Made by a program: the position numbers and the translations under genes. 64,000 nt of DNA, taken from positions 28,940,402 to 29,004,401 of the forward strand of contig NC_088301.1 in the NCBI RefSeq assembly GCF_032854445.1. Reading direction: 5' to 3'. Positions 25,801-40,800 of this stretch are shown piece by piece. Under the pieces are notes generated by a model. That model had not been told where the DNA came from, ran no database searches, and saw only the letters and a list, made by a program, of their open reading frames with translations. This stretch comes from Liolophura sinensis. Taxonomy: Eukaryota; Mollusca; Polyplacophora; Chitonida; Chitonidae. Every line of letters begins with the position of its first letter. Within the stretch, counting starts at the first letter, position 1.

Positions 25801-28800
25801 GTACTAAAAGTTGCTCTTTCATATGTGAAAAGGTTTTGTAATTAGGGTATGTCAAGTCTTGGATGAGTGTTATGTGGTGAATCTTGTAATAGTGTTGTGT
25901 GGCGAGTCTTAAAATAGTGTTGTGTGGTGAATCTTAGATTAGTGTTATTTCGTGAATCTTGGATTAGTGTTGTGTGGTGAATCTTGGATTAGTGCTATGT
26001 GGTGAATCTTGTAATAGTGTTGTGTGGTGAATCTTGGATTAGTGTTATGTGGCAAGTCTTGTAATAGTGTTATGTGGTGAATCTTAGATTAGTGTTATTT
26101 CGTGAATCTTGGATTAGTGTTATGTGGCAAGTCTTGGATTAGTGTTATGTGGCGAGTCTTGGATTAGTGTTATGTGGCGAGTCTTGGATTAGTGTTATGT
26201 GGCGAGTCTTGGATTAGTGTTATGTGGCGAGTCTTGGATTAGTGTTATGTGACGAGTCTTGGAATAGTGTTATGTGCTATCATAATGTGGACAATTAGTA
26301 CAATAAGACCGATAAAATCATGTCTCTGACGTATGTCTGTACTTCTTTCTAACAAGTAGTAGATGGAAAAAGTCTCAAAGGCACCCTGTAAGGTTATCAT
26401 TAAGTTCCACAGGATTGATCGTATCCAATATGTAAGGATTCTCCCTGATTTTGTGGTACATGGGTAGAGAGTATAACCATGAGTAGGCAAACAATTGGAG
26501 GTGTCAGATATTCGTGACAAGGTGTTTAAAATGTTGCGAGCTATACAGCATGTAAACATTGAGTGCACCTGTACTAATGTATTCCTGAGGTTAATGTCAT
26601 CAGTGTAGCGTAAGTAATGCCATCATATATACCTATTTGTGGACCTTACTGAGTTGGTGAATGATTGACCGTCATTATCAAGACATATATCCCATAACCA
26701 TAAATGAACAGCTGAGGCTAAGTGTGTATTTTTTGGTTGCAAGTAGACAGAATTGCCACAGAATCAGTAGGTGTACACGAGCTGTTCTGTAACGTGGAAC
26801 AACTCCAGAGGAAGCGATTTTGATATGGCGTGATAAAACTTTTGATGACGTATCTCTGTCAGGATCGTAGAAACCAGACATGGCGTGGGGACGCATTTCA
26901 TTCCCTTAGGGTGTTTTATGACGAATCTTGGATTAATGTTCTGAGTCCTGAATAAGTGTTCTGTGTTAAAGTTGAAAAATGTATGCTTTTCATTCAGTGA
27001 AAATATAAAAAAAAAACATGGTATCAAGCTCCTTTGATTTCATGTTGTTTGCTCATCTACTCTCAAGTTAAGTTGATATCTTTTTTATCTGTCATGTGAA
27101 TTGTCAACTCATTGATCTGTAGAGATGTGAAGGCAGATACAGGATTGTCATGCAATGAGCTCAGTTCTGACATAGCTGATAGCCATCAACAATCAGCTCA
27201 TTGCATGTCTAGTATAACTCTCTGCATGTAGTAGTCACTGATAACTTCAGGTATTATTGTTTTATTCTGGTGTGAGGGGTTCAATTCTCGTGTGTGTGTG
27301 GGGGGGGGGGCAGTTCTGACATAGCTGATAGCCATCAACAATCAGCTCATTGCATGCCTAGTATAACTCTCTGCATGTAGTAGTCACTGATAACTTCAGG
27401 TATTATTGTTTTATTCTGGTATGAGGGGTGCGATTCGTTGGGGGGGGGGGATCTATTTAGTAAGCTGATCAGTCTAGATCTCTCTCTCGTATGTATTAGT
27501 CTGCAGTCAACTGTTGTAGAACTTTTAGTCAATGTTTTGTGGAGGATTCATTTGGAAAGATTTTAGCCTCCTCCAATATCTTCAATGGAGGTAAGACGTA
27601 ATACCCTGCCTAAGATCCTTAAATTACTTACTGTTCATGTGTTTGAATTCAACTGTCAAAGGCTCTCGTCTACATGTTCTGTTCTAAACCTTGTTTGCGG
27701 ATTATTTCAGATTAATCTCGAGTTCAGTGTAATAATCAAATTAATAATTAGTAATATGTTTAAATTTACACAATGTGAGAATACCTGCTCTAAGTTTTAT
27801 ATTAGATTAACTACTTAAAGTGACATGGTCCCCAAAATATTAGGTGTTTTTGTGTTATTACAGAATGACAAAAGTATCGGGTATTTTTTCTCATGAAGTA
27901 AAAGAAGCTTTTCGTTAATCCCACCCCAGCATCGTACATTAAGTCAATGTTAAAAAATAACAAAAAAACTGAAAATTCTGCCAAAATAATTAAATGAGGC
28001 GCTGTCAATTTAGTGGAAATGGAGCATGCACACAGCGCTCTGTAAACTTCATATGTAAACAAACATGGCTGTTTATATGCATAGAAGAAGGACTTACGGC
28101 TCACTTCTGACAGGATCAGCCAAAATGAGGCGGGAAAAAGAGCTTGACAAGTTGACAAGCCAATCTAGACTTGTAATAGGCTGTCATTTTGAACGGTGAA
28201 GTACATTGAAGAAAAAAAAGGGTCCCAAAACAACTGCTTCATAGGTGGGTGCAAATGTTGTTGCTGTGGGCAGGAGGTGTTACACTTCGAACAGATACAC
28301 GTTTCTGACTCTTATTTTAATGAGAAAAAATTATATGTAACCTTTTCTCAATGCTGTTTAAGCTGCATGTATCTCTCTGTATCAAATATTCAGAATTTTC
28401 CGAGTTCGTCAGCTGATCGAAAGTGGGTGTCTTAGGGAACTTTCCGAACATTGAGCATTTGCTTCGGGCCCTTCGGATTGAATATTAATCCGGAAAATTG
28501 GCCTGCCCTTTTTGTATTGAATTTGAATAACGGCAGGACTTCTCCAGGCTCATACAAGCTACATACTCAATGAACAATGAAAATATTTCAGCGTGAGTAA
28601 TTTAGTTTATGAACAAACTTTAAAACTTTGTTAAGATGTTGCACTCAGAATTTGTTCAAAAATCCAAATTTGGGGCGACCATGTCACTTAAACTCTGGGT
28701 TGCCCAATTTGTTGTCCCTCTATTAGTTAATATTAAAATGATATACAGTGTTATAACTGGGCCCTCGGGTTTCCTCTGCCCAAAAACATTATCACAAGTA

Positions 28801-31800
28801 AGTGAAAAATTCCTGAGGTGGGTATTTACTCACTAATCAAATATATAAACAAAACCACAGAAATGAAGCTGAAGTACATGTACAAATGTCTCTGTTCAGG
28901 TCAGGTGAAAAGTAGGATAACTGTAACTTTGAGGGAGAATGGAAATCTTTTGTTACCTGCATACCTGTGTATTACACTCGTTCATAGGTGTGATAAAACT
29001 TGAGTACTGCGGTACCTGTGCCTTGACATTGATTACTGATAAGCAGTATACCTGACCTTGGGTGAAGGCAATAGGCTTAACCCACATACTGATTGTAGCA
29101 GATCTAACCTCTTCAAGGATTTTGTCATTTTGTGGAAGTGGAAGCTTAGGTAGGCCTTAAAAAATTTGTCTCATCAAATATAGTAACAGTACCTAACAAC
29201 CTCCTGGGCCTGGTTGAAAAATCTTCAGGTACATGTGTAAAAGCCATTTTTAACATATCTTTATGCGTGCATCATATTTTTTCTTCTAAATTTTGTAAAT
29301 TTTCAAACTTTCATATCTTCATCAGAATGGTTAAACGTTGAAATATTTTGATTTGGTAAATGAAATTGGAGCTTCCAATCTAACTGACTAAAGTAGAAAT
29401 CAACCACTTCTCCATTTAAAGATTTTGGAAACAGTGTCAGTTAGTTATGTAAGGCTTCGATTTCAAAAGATTTATTCCTGTATTTTCTCCTGTAAAGGTA
29501 GCAGCTGATGAAATACATATTAAGTTTAGAAGTCTTAAAGTCCAACATTCATTAAAATTCCTGATATGTTAGTGTCTTTCACTGTTAAGTGTTTGATAAA
29601 TTATATCAGTAGTATTCAGGTGTTCCTTTTGGTAATCGTTTATAAGAAAAAAAGAAGATGAGCTAATTTTAGTTTTTTCTTAAACCCACATAACATAAAC
29701 ATCATCATTTTAGAAATCAGAAATGAGAAATTAAGATTGAAAGTGGCCTCAAGCAGTATTTTACATGTAGTGTTAAGGTTGTAAAGATAACATGCGTGTT
29801 TCAAATGTCCGTAAGCAGTGGCTTGCCTGACATGCTACATATACATACCAAAATACATGTAGTGTGAGATCTGTCTCTTCTAGATTTGTGATAAGTCATG
29901 GGAGAGCATCTGCGTGTATCTTCGTGTGGAGGGGTCAGCATACTTGTTTGTCTGATGCGTGGAGTATCATTTGTGATGGTCATAAGTCATGCATGATTCC
30001 TGATTCAGTAGTCTAAGCAATTTTTGCGTGTAAAGTGCTCCTCACAGACTGTTCAAATGGTATAAATTCAGTAAACGTAAAAATGATGTAGAAATTAATT
30101 CATTAATCTCTTAATTAATTAATTAAGTTCCTGTACAAGTTTACAAAGTTTGCCTCTGGTCTTGGTTGTGTCATTTATCAGTGTGATGTTTACATTGCTT
30201 TTTTTTTTAAAAAAAAAACCCATGACAGCATTGTGAATAGTAAGTCTGACCATATTTAATATAATTAAAGCTGTTCGTAAACATTATTTCCAAGCTGTTG
30301 AATCACTTTTGTGTCTAGGCAGAATATCGAATGATACTGCCACAATGTTCGGTAGGATTATTCACAAAGAAGGTATAAGTTTTATGATTTTACTGAAATC
30401 ACTGCATTAGTGGGATTTACTACATTTGGTACATTTACATTTACATGTTCTATAATATGTATATATTATGTATACATATATTGTATTGAAGGCAAGGAAG
30501 AATGTACACTTTCTGATCATAAAGTTGTCTGTGTCCCAATCCGTAAAGACATTATTCAGTGATGACGCAGAGGTTGGAATTGCATTTTTGAACCCCGGCA
30601 TTGCTGCTTTAGCAACTATATTTTTAGAATTAAAACCTAATTTGAAAAGGAAAACTTTCGAATTGAACAGTTTGCTCTTCTTGAGGTTGAAGAAAGTGAA
30701 TAATACATCATTATATATCTGCTGTAACCAGTAAACCATATTACTGGTGGCCTTGTGGTGGAATTTGGCCTTGGTCTTCAACCTTCTTCTAGGGTAAAGA
30801 ATTTCATTTTAGCCCTTGGTAAATTCCAGGGTAAGTTTGTGTTCTCCCAGGTTAAATCGTAAAATTATCTCTATGGGATTGACTCTTACCACATGTCGAG
30901 GTTTACATTTACCAGTACAAAAATACCTGTTATCAGCAACATACCTGGTGTACCAAAGTTGTTAAGTTACTTGGATCTCATTTGTGGTTTTAAGTTTCAT
31001 GGACGCACCTAGGATTATGTGTTTAAGGGAATACATGTACCGATACAAAGGCTGTGTTATACATTTAGATTTTGATAGCTCTTAATAGAATTGCATTACG
31101 GAGCAAAACATTTGTTGGCCTTCAGTAGCTACATTAAAACCTCAACCAATTCAACTAGTAAGGATAACATTAGATGCAGTTTGAAAACATAAGTCATAAG
31201 ATTTTGAAAATCAAAATATATTGTTCAGATATGAACTTTACAAAAATTACAAAATACTGTATATGACATAAAAAAAAGATCATTAAATATTACTGTTGGA
31301 GCTGAAATTAACAGTTTCTGATCCTGCCGTATGAACAAAACCCACATTCCAAAGAATCTGGGAAAGGGAGATACTTTGTTTTGAAAAAATAAATTCAGGT
31401 CAGTAAGTTACCGGTTAAGATCAGTTGGCATTCCTCTAATATGCCAAAATATGCACCATATCTGTGGTATAATTTGATCAGGATTTGGAGTAAATTTGTT
31501 TTGATATGTGTAGTTGTATTACCGACAGCACACCTGTGGGTTTGCTCATCAGGATGACATACCTGTACTGGTTAGGCTAATAATCCCTCACCCTCAGGTG
31601 TCCCATTAGCTCCACCTGTTACCTGTCAGTTACCTGGACAGCTTGACCGAGAGCAGCTCATGCAAAACCTAGGATGGAGGTAAAATTTATCTTACATATA
31701 TATATGCATATATATGCACACTTTGTGCATACCACAGTCTCATTGCCCAGTTTTGTGATTTGTATTGCATCCATCATTACTGGTATTGTTAGGGCACAGG

Positions 31801-34800
31801 TTTGTCTGCTGTATTATAAAAGGTGAGCAAAGCATGAAAGTTCATTTATCCAGTGACAGTCTGTGACATGTATGGTATAGTCATGTATATTGTAGGTATG
31901 GACTTATAGTTTGATGCTAGATGTTAATTGTATGCTAAATCAGTAAGATATCATATCCTTCATTGAATAGTTATATAATAAGCAAGCATTATCTTGTTCA
32001 TGTTGGAATTGGTGTGGATACCACTGTAATTAAGGATCCGTGGGTTAATTGAGTTAATTTATTGCAAAAGCTTTACCCAGTAGACTAAAGTAGCCTTCAT
32101 TTTGTTCCAAATTGACAACCAGCATAAAGATCAAACTAAGTTACTTTTTCCTGGCTGACACATGATCAGGGCAACAACTAACTTTCTCCCCATTCCTCTC
32201 CTGTTCATCGAGGATGACTAAAGTATTTTGCAGTAAGTATATGGTTTCTGCATTGTTACTACAAAACTCAAACTAATTGTGATGAGTATAACATACACTG
32301 AGTATTTTGAGTCCTCATTGCTATCAATTTCATCATCAGTTTTTGTTGTATCAATATTTTAATATTAATGGTTTTATAGATATCAATAAAGGTATCCTAA
32401 ATGTATTGTGCTTCTCCGGAAATATCCATCTGTTAAAAGAGCTCTCCTGTATAAATTTGCATCTATTTTCTGGCAGCCCTGATGACCTTGTAAAGTGCTG
32501 GTATATAGGGATGATAAATAGTTAAAGAGCATCCATAGTGCTGAGGAGTAATGTGGGTGTAAGAGGTTAAAATTGTTAGATTCAGGGATAGAAACAGTTT
32601 GATGACCTAAAGTATGGAGTTAATTGAGGTAAGTCAGGGAGAAGTGTTTAGCTCTTATTTATTTGTGAAATATATTGTATTACTGTATTGTGATGCTGGG
32701 TAATTAACCATTTCAACTTGCTTTGAAGTATAGCTGTTGAGCAACCGGGAAATCATTTTTGTTTTGTTTTTATGTTAATTCTTTAAATACATTGCAGCAA
32801 AATTACATCAAATTTTGACTGGTACCTAAAGTACAGAACAGATCATTTCACACAATGAATAGTTTATTGATTTAATTTGATGCTCAATACTTGTGCATTA
32901 TTTGAAGGAACAAAGTTATTGACAGCCATTCCTCTCATGCATTTGAAGTGTAATAGTCGTAGTACAGTTGATGACTAATAATTGATAATCCCATAATTTT
33001 CTGAAAAATAGTCTTTCATTAATCATACCTTAGTGTTGATGTCCTTGTTGACCGCATATTGATCTCTGCCCAAAGACTTCAGTATGGATCTCACATAACA
33101 GATTGCAGCACAGCCTCATGCAACAACTTTAATACAGGGTGTACCGGTACATAGTCCTTGAAACTCCTTGAAAAATACAATTTCATTTTCAAGTACTTGA
33201 AAGTCCTTTAAAAAGACAAATACTCCTGGAAACTCCTGGAAATTCTTAGTTTGTCCCTAACTTAAATATTGTCTGCTGACTGCGGAGTCTGTATATCGGG
33301 TGCTCACTGATAATTCTCCCATAATCAGGGCTTTCGCTGGCACTCGCCATTGTCGCAAATTTAGAACAATTTTTTGAAATGGCGATGAAATTTTAAAAAA
33401 TGTGACTGTTTTTGGCGACAAATTTATTTACTTAAGAAAAAATAAGACATGATACAAAATCTACCTTGAGGATTTTGTAGGATTTTTAGCAGATTTTCGC
33501 AATTATTCTTATGAAAATAATCCACTTACTTTCATTTCAAACGGCCTCATCTGGACCAAACAACAACAACACAGTTGTATGACGATTACTTGACAGAAAT
33601 CTACAAAGGGGTTCAGCATTGTTGCAAGTTGACTTACATTAAATAACGCTTGAAATCATTTTTGTTGAATAACGAATGAGAACCATGGTATATTGGGGGA
33701 TGCTAGTTGTTAAAAAAAAAAAAATTATCAAGGGAAATAAATCAAGGTAGAGTTACACCTGTAAAAGAAGTTACCTCCCATGAAAAATTTAAATTTTTTG
33801 ACTTAATAAACTATTTTTTTTTTTCTGATCAGAAGTAAATTAAATGTTTCAGAATATGTGCCGTTACATGAATGTGTACGCCGTATGGTTTTCTCCTGTC
33901 AGACTGTGTTGCTCCAATGTACTGATCACAATGTTGCATTTAAATAAACTGAATTTACAAATCAATTTCGTAGCAATTTTTTCTGATACAGGAAATTATA
34001 TTTTACTAGGATCTTACAGATAGGTTGAAAAAAGGTTTGATATTTTTTTTCAAAAACAAAAACTTGCTGCCAAGCATTGGTCCATTATTTTGAGGGCAAT
34101 TGTTCTAAGTGTAACATTTGATAAACTCCAGATATAGCTGGAAGAGACCAAACTGATTCTAGCAGCTACACCAAGGCAGGTAAAAACGAATTACAGAAGG
34201 AGATCTAGAAGAGTCATGGCTAAAGAAAAATAGTATTTACTACAAAATCTGATGAGTGTCTAAAGTGACTGGCTAAAAAAAAATGACCCAGAGGAAGCCA
34301 TGCATAATGATATATGGCGTTCATTTTTTTTTTTTTGACGGAGCCAAGGCCAGGTCAAAGAATGTGTTGCATTGTGAAGGGCAGATATTTCTTGCAAAAG
34401 CAAGCATACTATTCAATATACATGCATGCAAATTAAAGCATCTATAATTCGGACTTAAAATATAGTCTGTAATTTGCACCATGGTATTTTTAAACTAACC
34501 TTGAAAATGACAAAACACTCCTGGAAAACTCCTTGAAAACTCCTTGAATTTCATTTTCATATACCTGTACGAACCCTGTAATACTAGGATAACATTTTTT
34601 TTAAATAAAAGGCAACTTGTATCCATTGGTAAAAGGTTGATTATTATGAATCCTGATTTGTTTTTAAATGAAAGATATTTTCAGAAGAAATGTAAAATAT
34701 TGATGAAGTCTGAATGACTTGCTTTTAAATCAAGTGAATGAAGTATAAACTGTAAACAATGTAAATTTTAATATAGGAGTTCACTTTTTTTGTCTTACTT

Positions 34801-37800
34801 TCATACCCAGTATATTTAGATTAGCAGTATGTTGGGAGGGAATCAAGAGATGGAATATTAAGTGGCTTTTGAACTTATAAGTCAATTGCATGCTGATTGT
34901 GAATTATTTTTATCTTCCCTGTAAAACTCTACATGTTTTTTTTTCAAACCAGAATAGCGTTAAACAAAACGATTGGTTGCTTTTTTTAGCAGCTAACACT
35001 GAATTATGCATTAGAAGAAAGTATTTTAAAGTGTAAGTGGTTTAAAACTCTTACAATATGATGTATAGGAAGAATGGGCACACATTGAGTTCTGGTGGTA
35101 CAAAAAATGCCTTTGGTTCCTTTGTATTAAATGGATCAGAGTTTTGACAGGCTGCGAGTTTAAATGTTTTATTTCTAGAACATGTTAAATGTATGTTGGA
35201 TTATTCTAAAGACGTTTGTAAATACATTGTTTGGAAAATGTTGGGTTTTTAAAAAAGTAACGTATTACATTCATTACAAATACATGTATAGGGGAATCAG
35301 TTGATTGCACCTGTACATACACAGTTTATGATACAGTCATGTACATGTAGTGACATGTACACATAGATGAATTCAGATACACCTACAAACATATCTTCTT
35401 TGTTTGCCACTCAGTATTAAACCGCTTGAGGGAAGGAGTGAGGTCATAAGGTTGGGGGGGGGGGGGGGGGGGCAGCTCAAATGGCAGTACCTCTTCTGGT
35501 TTAAGATTTCCACTTCAGGTTAATACACTGCACACTCTGCAAATATATTCCATTCATGCTTCAGTTCTACTTTTGGCTATGTTTACCCTTGCTTGGGCCC
35601 TTTTATGGACAGTTTGGTGGTACATCTCATAAAAGTCCAGCTTTGAGATATGTATGTATCAGGGACAGAGATGTCTAGATAGAGGTGAGTTTCCAGAACT
35701 GCCATTTTATATGGTGTGAAAAACGGTGTAGTGTTGAACAGATTTCAGGTTCAGAATGTTGGCTTGGAGAATGATATCCTGCCTCAAAAGTCACAAATGA
35801 GGTAGGATATAGAGGTCCATGTTGCTAAGTTTACATGTACTAGTACATAAGACACAACAGTGTCTGGCATAGCCCATCAGAATAGCGTTTTGAGGCTCAG
35901 GTATGACAGTTTCAGTTGGATTGTAAGGCATTGGAGACTTGTAATTTCCTTGTTCCTGGCAGTTTGTTCCAGAAGGATACTTGTAGTGTGAATTTTTTTC
36001 ATGTCATCTTACATGAAGCATACAAGCAACAAATGTTGTGACGCCTCTTATCATAACATAAACTGGACTGGGATTTACCTGCTGGCTCATGTATATTTTA
36101 TGTGTAACTATACTGTGGCAGTGGAATAGCTAAAATATTGGTATGCATGCATCATTAGACTTTGTTATTAAAGTGATACCCATGTCCCCCATTGATGAGT
36201 GCAAGACTGAAAGGGGTGAAGATGTGACTTTGAGATGCTCATGCACAGAATACAGGAAAAGAAGAGTATGTCATAAAAAAACTTATAAGAGAGTTAAGTC
36301 TAGGAGATATATGTAGGTCTTGATGTATAAGTATGGCCAGGGTGCAGATGTACACTGTTCTAAAAAAGGATTTGAAGTGACAGTTTTAGAAGAAAGGTTC
36401 AGCTGCTGATGTGCTGATTATAGCAATAGGATATATCACACATGAGTTCTTTTTTGCTCTGCTTGTGCATGAATAATTCATCATTAAGCATTTTAACTGT
36501 TTTTGGTGAGATTATTCATTTTTGTATGATGTGTACATGTATAGGCTGTTTTCTGCGCCCATTAGGTCTGCAGGTTGTTTTCACCAAGACTTTCACTAAA
36601 TGCATTCATCCATAGAGAGAATCAAGTGTTCACACACTATGATAACCCTTCAAAATTTACAGCTTGAGTGATTTTGAATTTCTCAGAGAAACTACGTACA
36701 TAGAGCAGCCTGTTGACAAGTTTTCAGGTGTATTGCCTGGTAGGACTGTATGAGGGGCATAAAAATGTTTTGCTTCTACATACAGACTTTTTGGAAAGGG
36801 TTTTAGTTCAGGTGAAGTCCAAATATTGATCTGCCATGCATCTGTCTGTCACAAAGCTTTATCTCTGCGAAGGTATTGTGTGTGAATAAGTGACACTGCT
36901 GAGGTGGAAATCATTTCCTGTGTGACTGTGTACAGCACAACATTGATTTTTTGCATGCTCATTCTCCAGGCTGGAGAGAACCAGTTACATCTACACCTAC
37001 ATGTAGTATGTAGAGCACACACTTTATTACTGTAAATGTGGGATTGGATTACCTGGTGGCTCAATTGACTCTTAGAGTGTAAGGCCTGCATGCTAACCTC
37101 TGTTATCTTCTTGGGAGTAGTGACATTTCTTGTAACAGGTAAGTTGTTTGGCTAGTGAAAATAGCAGGGTGAGGTGAGATTTAGGACAGTAGAGACCACA
37201 CCTTGTTGTAGTAGTTTCACTGTATATTTACTTTCTACTTATAGGCTACAGCATCTTGACCACACCCACGTGTGTGTGGGTTTGGGGGGTTTTTTCTTTG
37301 CAAGACCCAGCATTTGTGTTTTAAGAACGGGTCAGATTATCAGATTGAAGAGATTGTTTTGCATTGGAAACATATATTGACATTCAGTTCTGCTACCTAG
37401 ATGTAGGTATAGTTTGGAAAATTATCATTGGTTTTTGTGGACATGTATTGCTATCAGCTGGCATAATGTAAGCTCACACCATACCATAAATGGGTATCAT
37501 CACGAGCCAGTGTAGCCAATATTTGCTGATACCACCTTCTTCCTTCTGAATAGATGTGGTGTCTTCAGTTTACTTGTATTCTGTTTACTAATAAGCCTAT
37601 AACCTGTAATCTAACCATCTGTTAATATTTGTTTTTTTCTTTTGCCATACATGCACATGGCTAACATTAGTTTAAAATAGTACATGTATATATTGTCATT
37701 CATGAGACTGCGATTCAGATTGCTTCAAGATATACTATATAATGTGACTTCACCATCACTATATTGCCATTGTCATTGACATGATGTGGGCTAAATTTAT

Positions 37801-40800
37801 ACTATACATGAAGTTTAATGACATTTTAATTCTGGCTTAAATATAACAAACCTTTCAGGTTATCCTCACCTCTTGTGGCGGGACCAAGTCATCATGTCAC
37901 AAAGTGTTGAAGTTGTATGATCACATACACATTTTGTAAAGTCTCTTAATAGCCTTATATTGTGAAATTTTGAGAAGTACTTCAGGTGAATCAAGGTGCC
38001 ATGTTCCCAGATCTACTCTGCTTCTTCCACCCATATACTTGACTGTTATGCCGCACATCAACTGTAAATACACCAAAATACTTCACACTTGTCCCCTGTA
38101 GAATCAGACTTTTGATCGAGGCTGCATATTATACAGTGGAATAGAGCTTGGGTCATTTATTTCCGTTGAAACTGGCTGTGTATAACTCTTATGAGTGCTC
38201 AGAAAATGTGTTTTGAAAACTGAGAAGTATTATGGCGTAAAGCTCAGCCGGCATTTGATCATTAAAAGTGTTCAAAGTAAACAGCAAAATAAATTGTTCA
38301 AGCAGAAATGAAATTTTTTTTCAAAATTAATATGCAGAATACATGTTTACATCAAAAAAGTGTCACTTCAGAGCCTCATGTCGGTCAGTTGTTCATTTGC
38401 ATAACCACATGGTTTCTAGCTCTCAAAATACTAGTACCTCATGTCGCTTGGCAGCAAATCTTCCATTGAAAACCTTTAAAGCCTGAGTCCGAGTCATCAG
38501 ATATTTTTAAGAAGTGTCCATTTCTTATTCTTGTTCTGAGTAACTCTCAGCTGCGCATATTGTCTCAGAGAATGTTGTCCACAGTGCGCTCCAGCTCTAT
38601 ACTTAAATGCAATGCAATAAGCACAAGCGCATGAAAAGGCTTACCACATACCAAATTGTCATAGATGAATGAAGAAATAATTGGAACAAAATTTCTGATC
38701 TTGCATTTTTCAGAGAAACCCTGCAGACTACGAGGCCAATCTTCTGCCCAAACATAGCGGGAGTCGCACAGACCGAGCCCGTCATTATCGAGAGAAGCTG
38801 CTGGACAATGCTGCGCGACGCCACACCAGTCCTGCAGGCAACCGTGACAGCGGAGAGGAAAACCCGAGTAAGAAAGCTGCCAGAGAGTATCGTATAAAGC
38901 GGCGCTCCCTAAACCTTGAGCAGCAAAAGGTTCTGGGAGAGTCCGTAGCAGGAAGTACAGTAAGAGGTGGATCAGCGGAAAACGTTCGCTCTCCTAGATC
39001 CTCACCACGTGCTTCTCCTCTTGCCTCGCCACGCACAAAACGCATTGTCTCATGGAAAGCAGGGCGCCTGCTAAGTTTGGGTGATTCCTCTTCAATTCAA
39101 CGAACTTCCCGCCATAAAACTGACTCTCTGGACAAAGACCAGCTGGAAACTTCATCCAAAAACACAGGAGTGGTAGAACAGGCATTATCCAGGAAAGATA
39201 ATTCTATTTTTGCAAGGGAAAGCCTTGCAACTTCTGATGACCACAAACAAAGTTCTGAAGATCAGCTAATCAACCAAGAGCAGACAAACCTTGATGAAAG
39301 CTCTCACAGTAACCCTGTGATTTCAGTGCCAGGACTTCTGTTTGAAGATATCAGTGGATCAGAGACTTCCTCTGGTATCTCTGTGATCTGTGACACATCC
39401 ACAAGTATTTCTCAACCTCTGTCGCCTGTTGATTCAGGGTCAGTATTTGATGCTGACAAATCTGATGCACTTGATGATCTGGTGTTCTTAGATGAAGTCA
39501 CCCCTAAAGAAGAATCTCAGACTAAGGATGACACAAGGGACATTGACTTGGGCTATTCCACTCTAAAGGAATATAGCTTGACTGTAAACAAAGGCAAACT
39601 GACGAATGAAAGTGAATCTCATGTGAAGACATCTGGGAACATAGAAATCGAGTCTACCAGCGTTCAGCCTGAAGACTTGGAAGGCCAGTATCCCATTGAA
39701 ACCCAAGGTTTTGACTCTGATATTGACTCTGGGAATAACTCTGGATCTGAAACACCTCCACCTCTGCCTGATAGTGCTCCACCACAGTCAGAGTCACAAA
39801 CACCAGGTCCGTCAACACTGCCAGTCTCAACACTGCCAGAATCATTATCTGAGAGCTCGACACAACCAAAAGTTCCGGAGAAAACAACATTGTCAAGGGA
39901 GCCTTCCCAGCCAGCTGCAAAGTTTCACCAACAATCGTCTACACCTGAAAATACATCTCAGTCTACATTCACCAGAAAATCACTTCAGCAGCCTTCCCAG
40001 CCAACATTGCCTGAAAAACTTTCTAAACCAGTAATACCTGAAAAATTTTCCGAGACAACATTGCAAACATTTTCTCAAAAGTCCTCTCAGGATAATCAGG
40101 AAGCAGCTTCCCAGCCAGTATTGTTGATTGATTCTCACCAATTGACATCAGATGATTCATTCCAGACAACATTACCAACTAGAGAAAAGACAAATCCTTT
40201 GAGCAGTTCAGACCTGGGGCCCACATCATTACAAGAAACACAGAAAATAAATTTGGCTGATACCAATTGCCCACCTCCATTGCCCAACACAGCACCACCA
40301 CTTCCTTGTCTTCAAACCACTCTGCCATGTGTTAAAGGCACAAGTGTTCTTGTTGAGAAAGTGGAACAATGTTCTGACACTGAACTTGATTCCAGAGACA
40401 TTTTCATTGAAGAAAATAATTCCAATCTTAAAGAAAAGAGTGAAGACTGTGGCAAGTTTACAGACTGTCATCTTTTGAAAGAGGGCAACAGTTCTTCAAA
40501 CTCGACTGGATGTGAGGCGTCGGCCAATTGTGACACTCATTCCGTTATTGACAAGAGAGTGACTGATATCAAGGTTGAGCAACGTATTGATAGTGGGGCA
40601 TCCCAAACCTCTATTGCAGTGAATCATTGTGAAGATACCGGACGCCAAAATTATAAAAGTGCAATCACTGAAAGCAAAATACCAGTGTCACAGAATCAAC
40701 AACCCGAAATTGATTTTTCTTTTAAATCAAAGCAAGAAGTGTCCGGTGATTCTGGACAGACCAAGATTAGTATGGAAGGCAGCATTGGGGTTGGTTTGGG

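Noticed and set aside
26245-27027. Minus-strand open frames as a reverse transcriptase or transposase remnant
   Set aside because: Somewhat continuous, but no catalytic motif or family signature could be recognised.
28196-28435. Cys-rich open frame as a THAP or zinc-finger gene
   Set aside because: It lies inside a TIR element, the Cys spacing does not fit a THAP domain, and it is short.
31598-31629. Longer version of the cassette exon starting at the acceptor CCCTCAG
   Set aside because: The frame is open, but the entry phase (1) does not match the 25328 exon (phase 0). It would need an unseen extra exon.
39654-39920. Minus-strand and alternative-frame open frames inside the giant exon
   Set aside because: Shadows of a long, biased coding sequence. 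They have no independent support.
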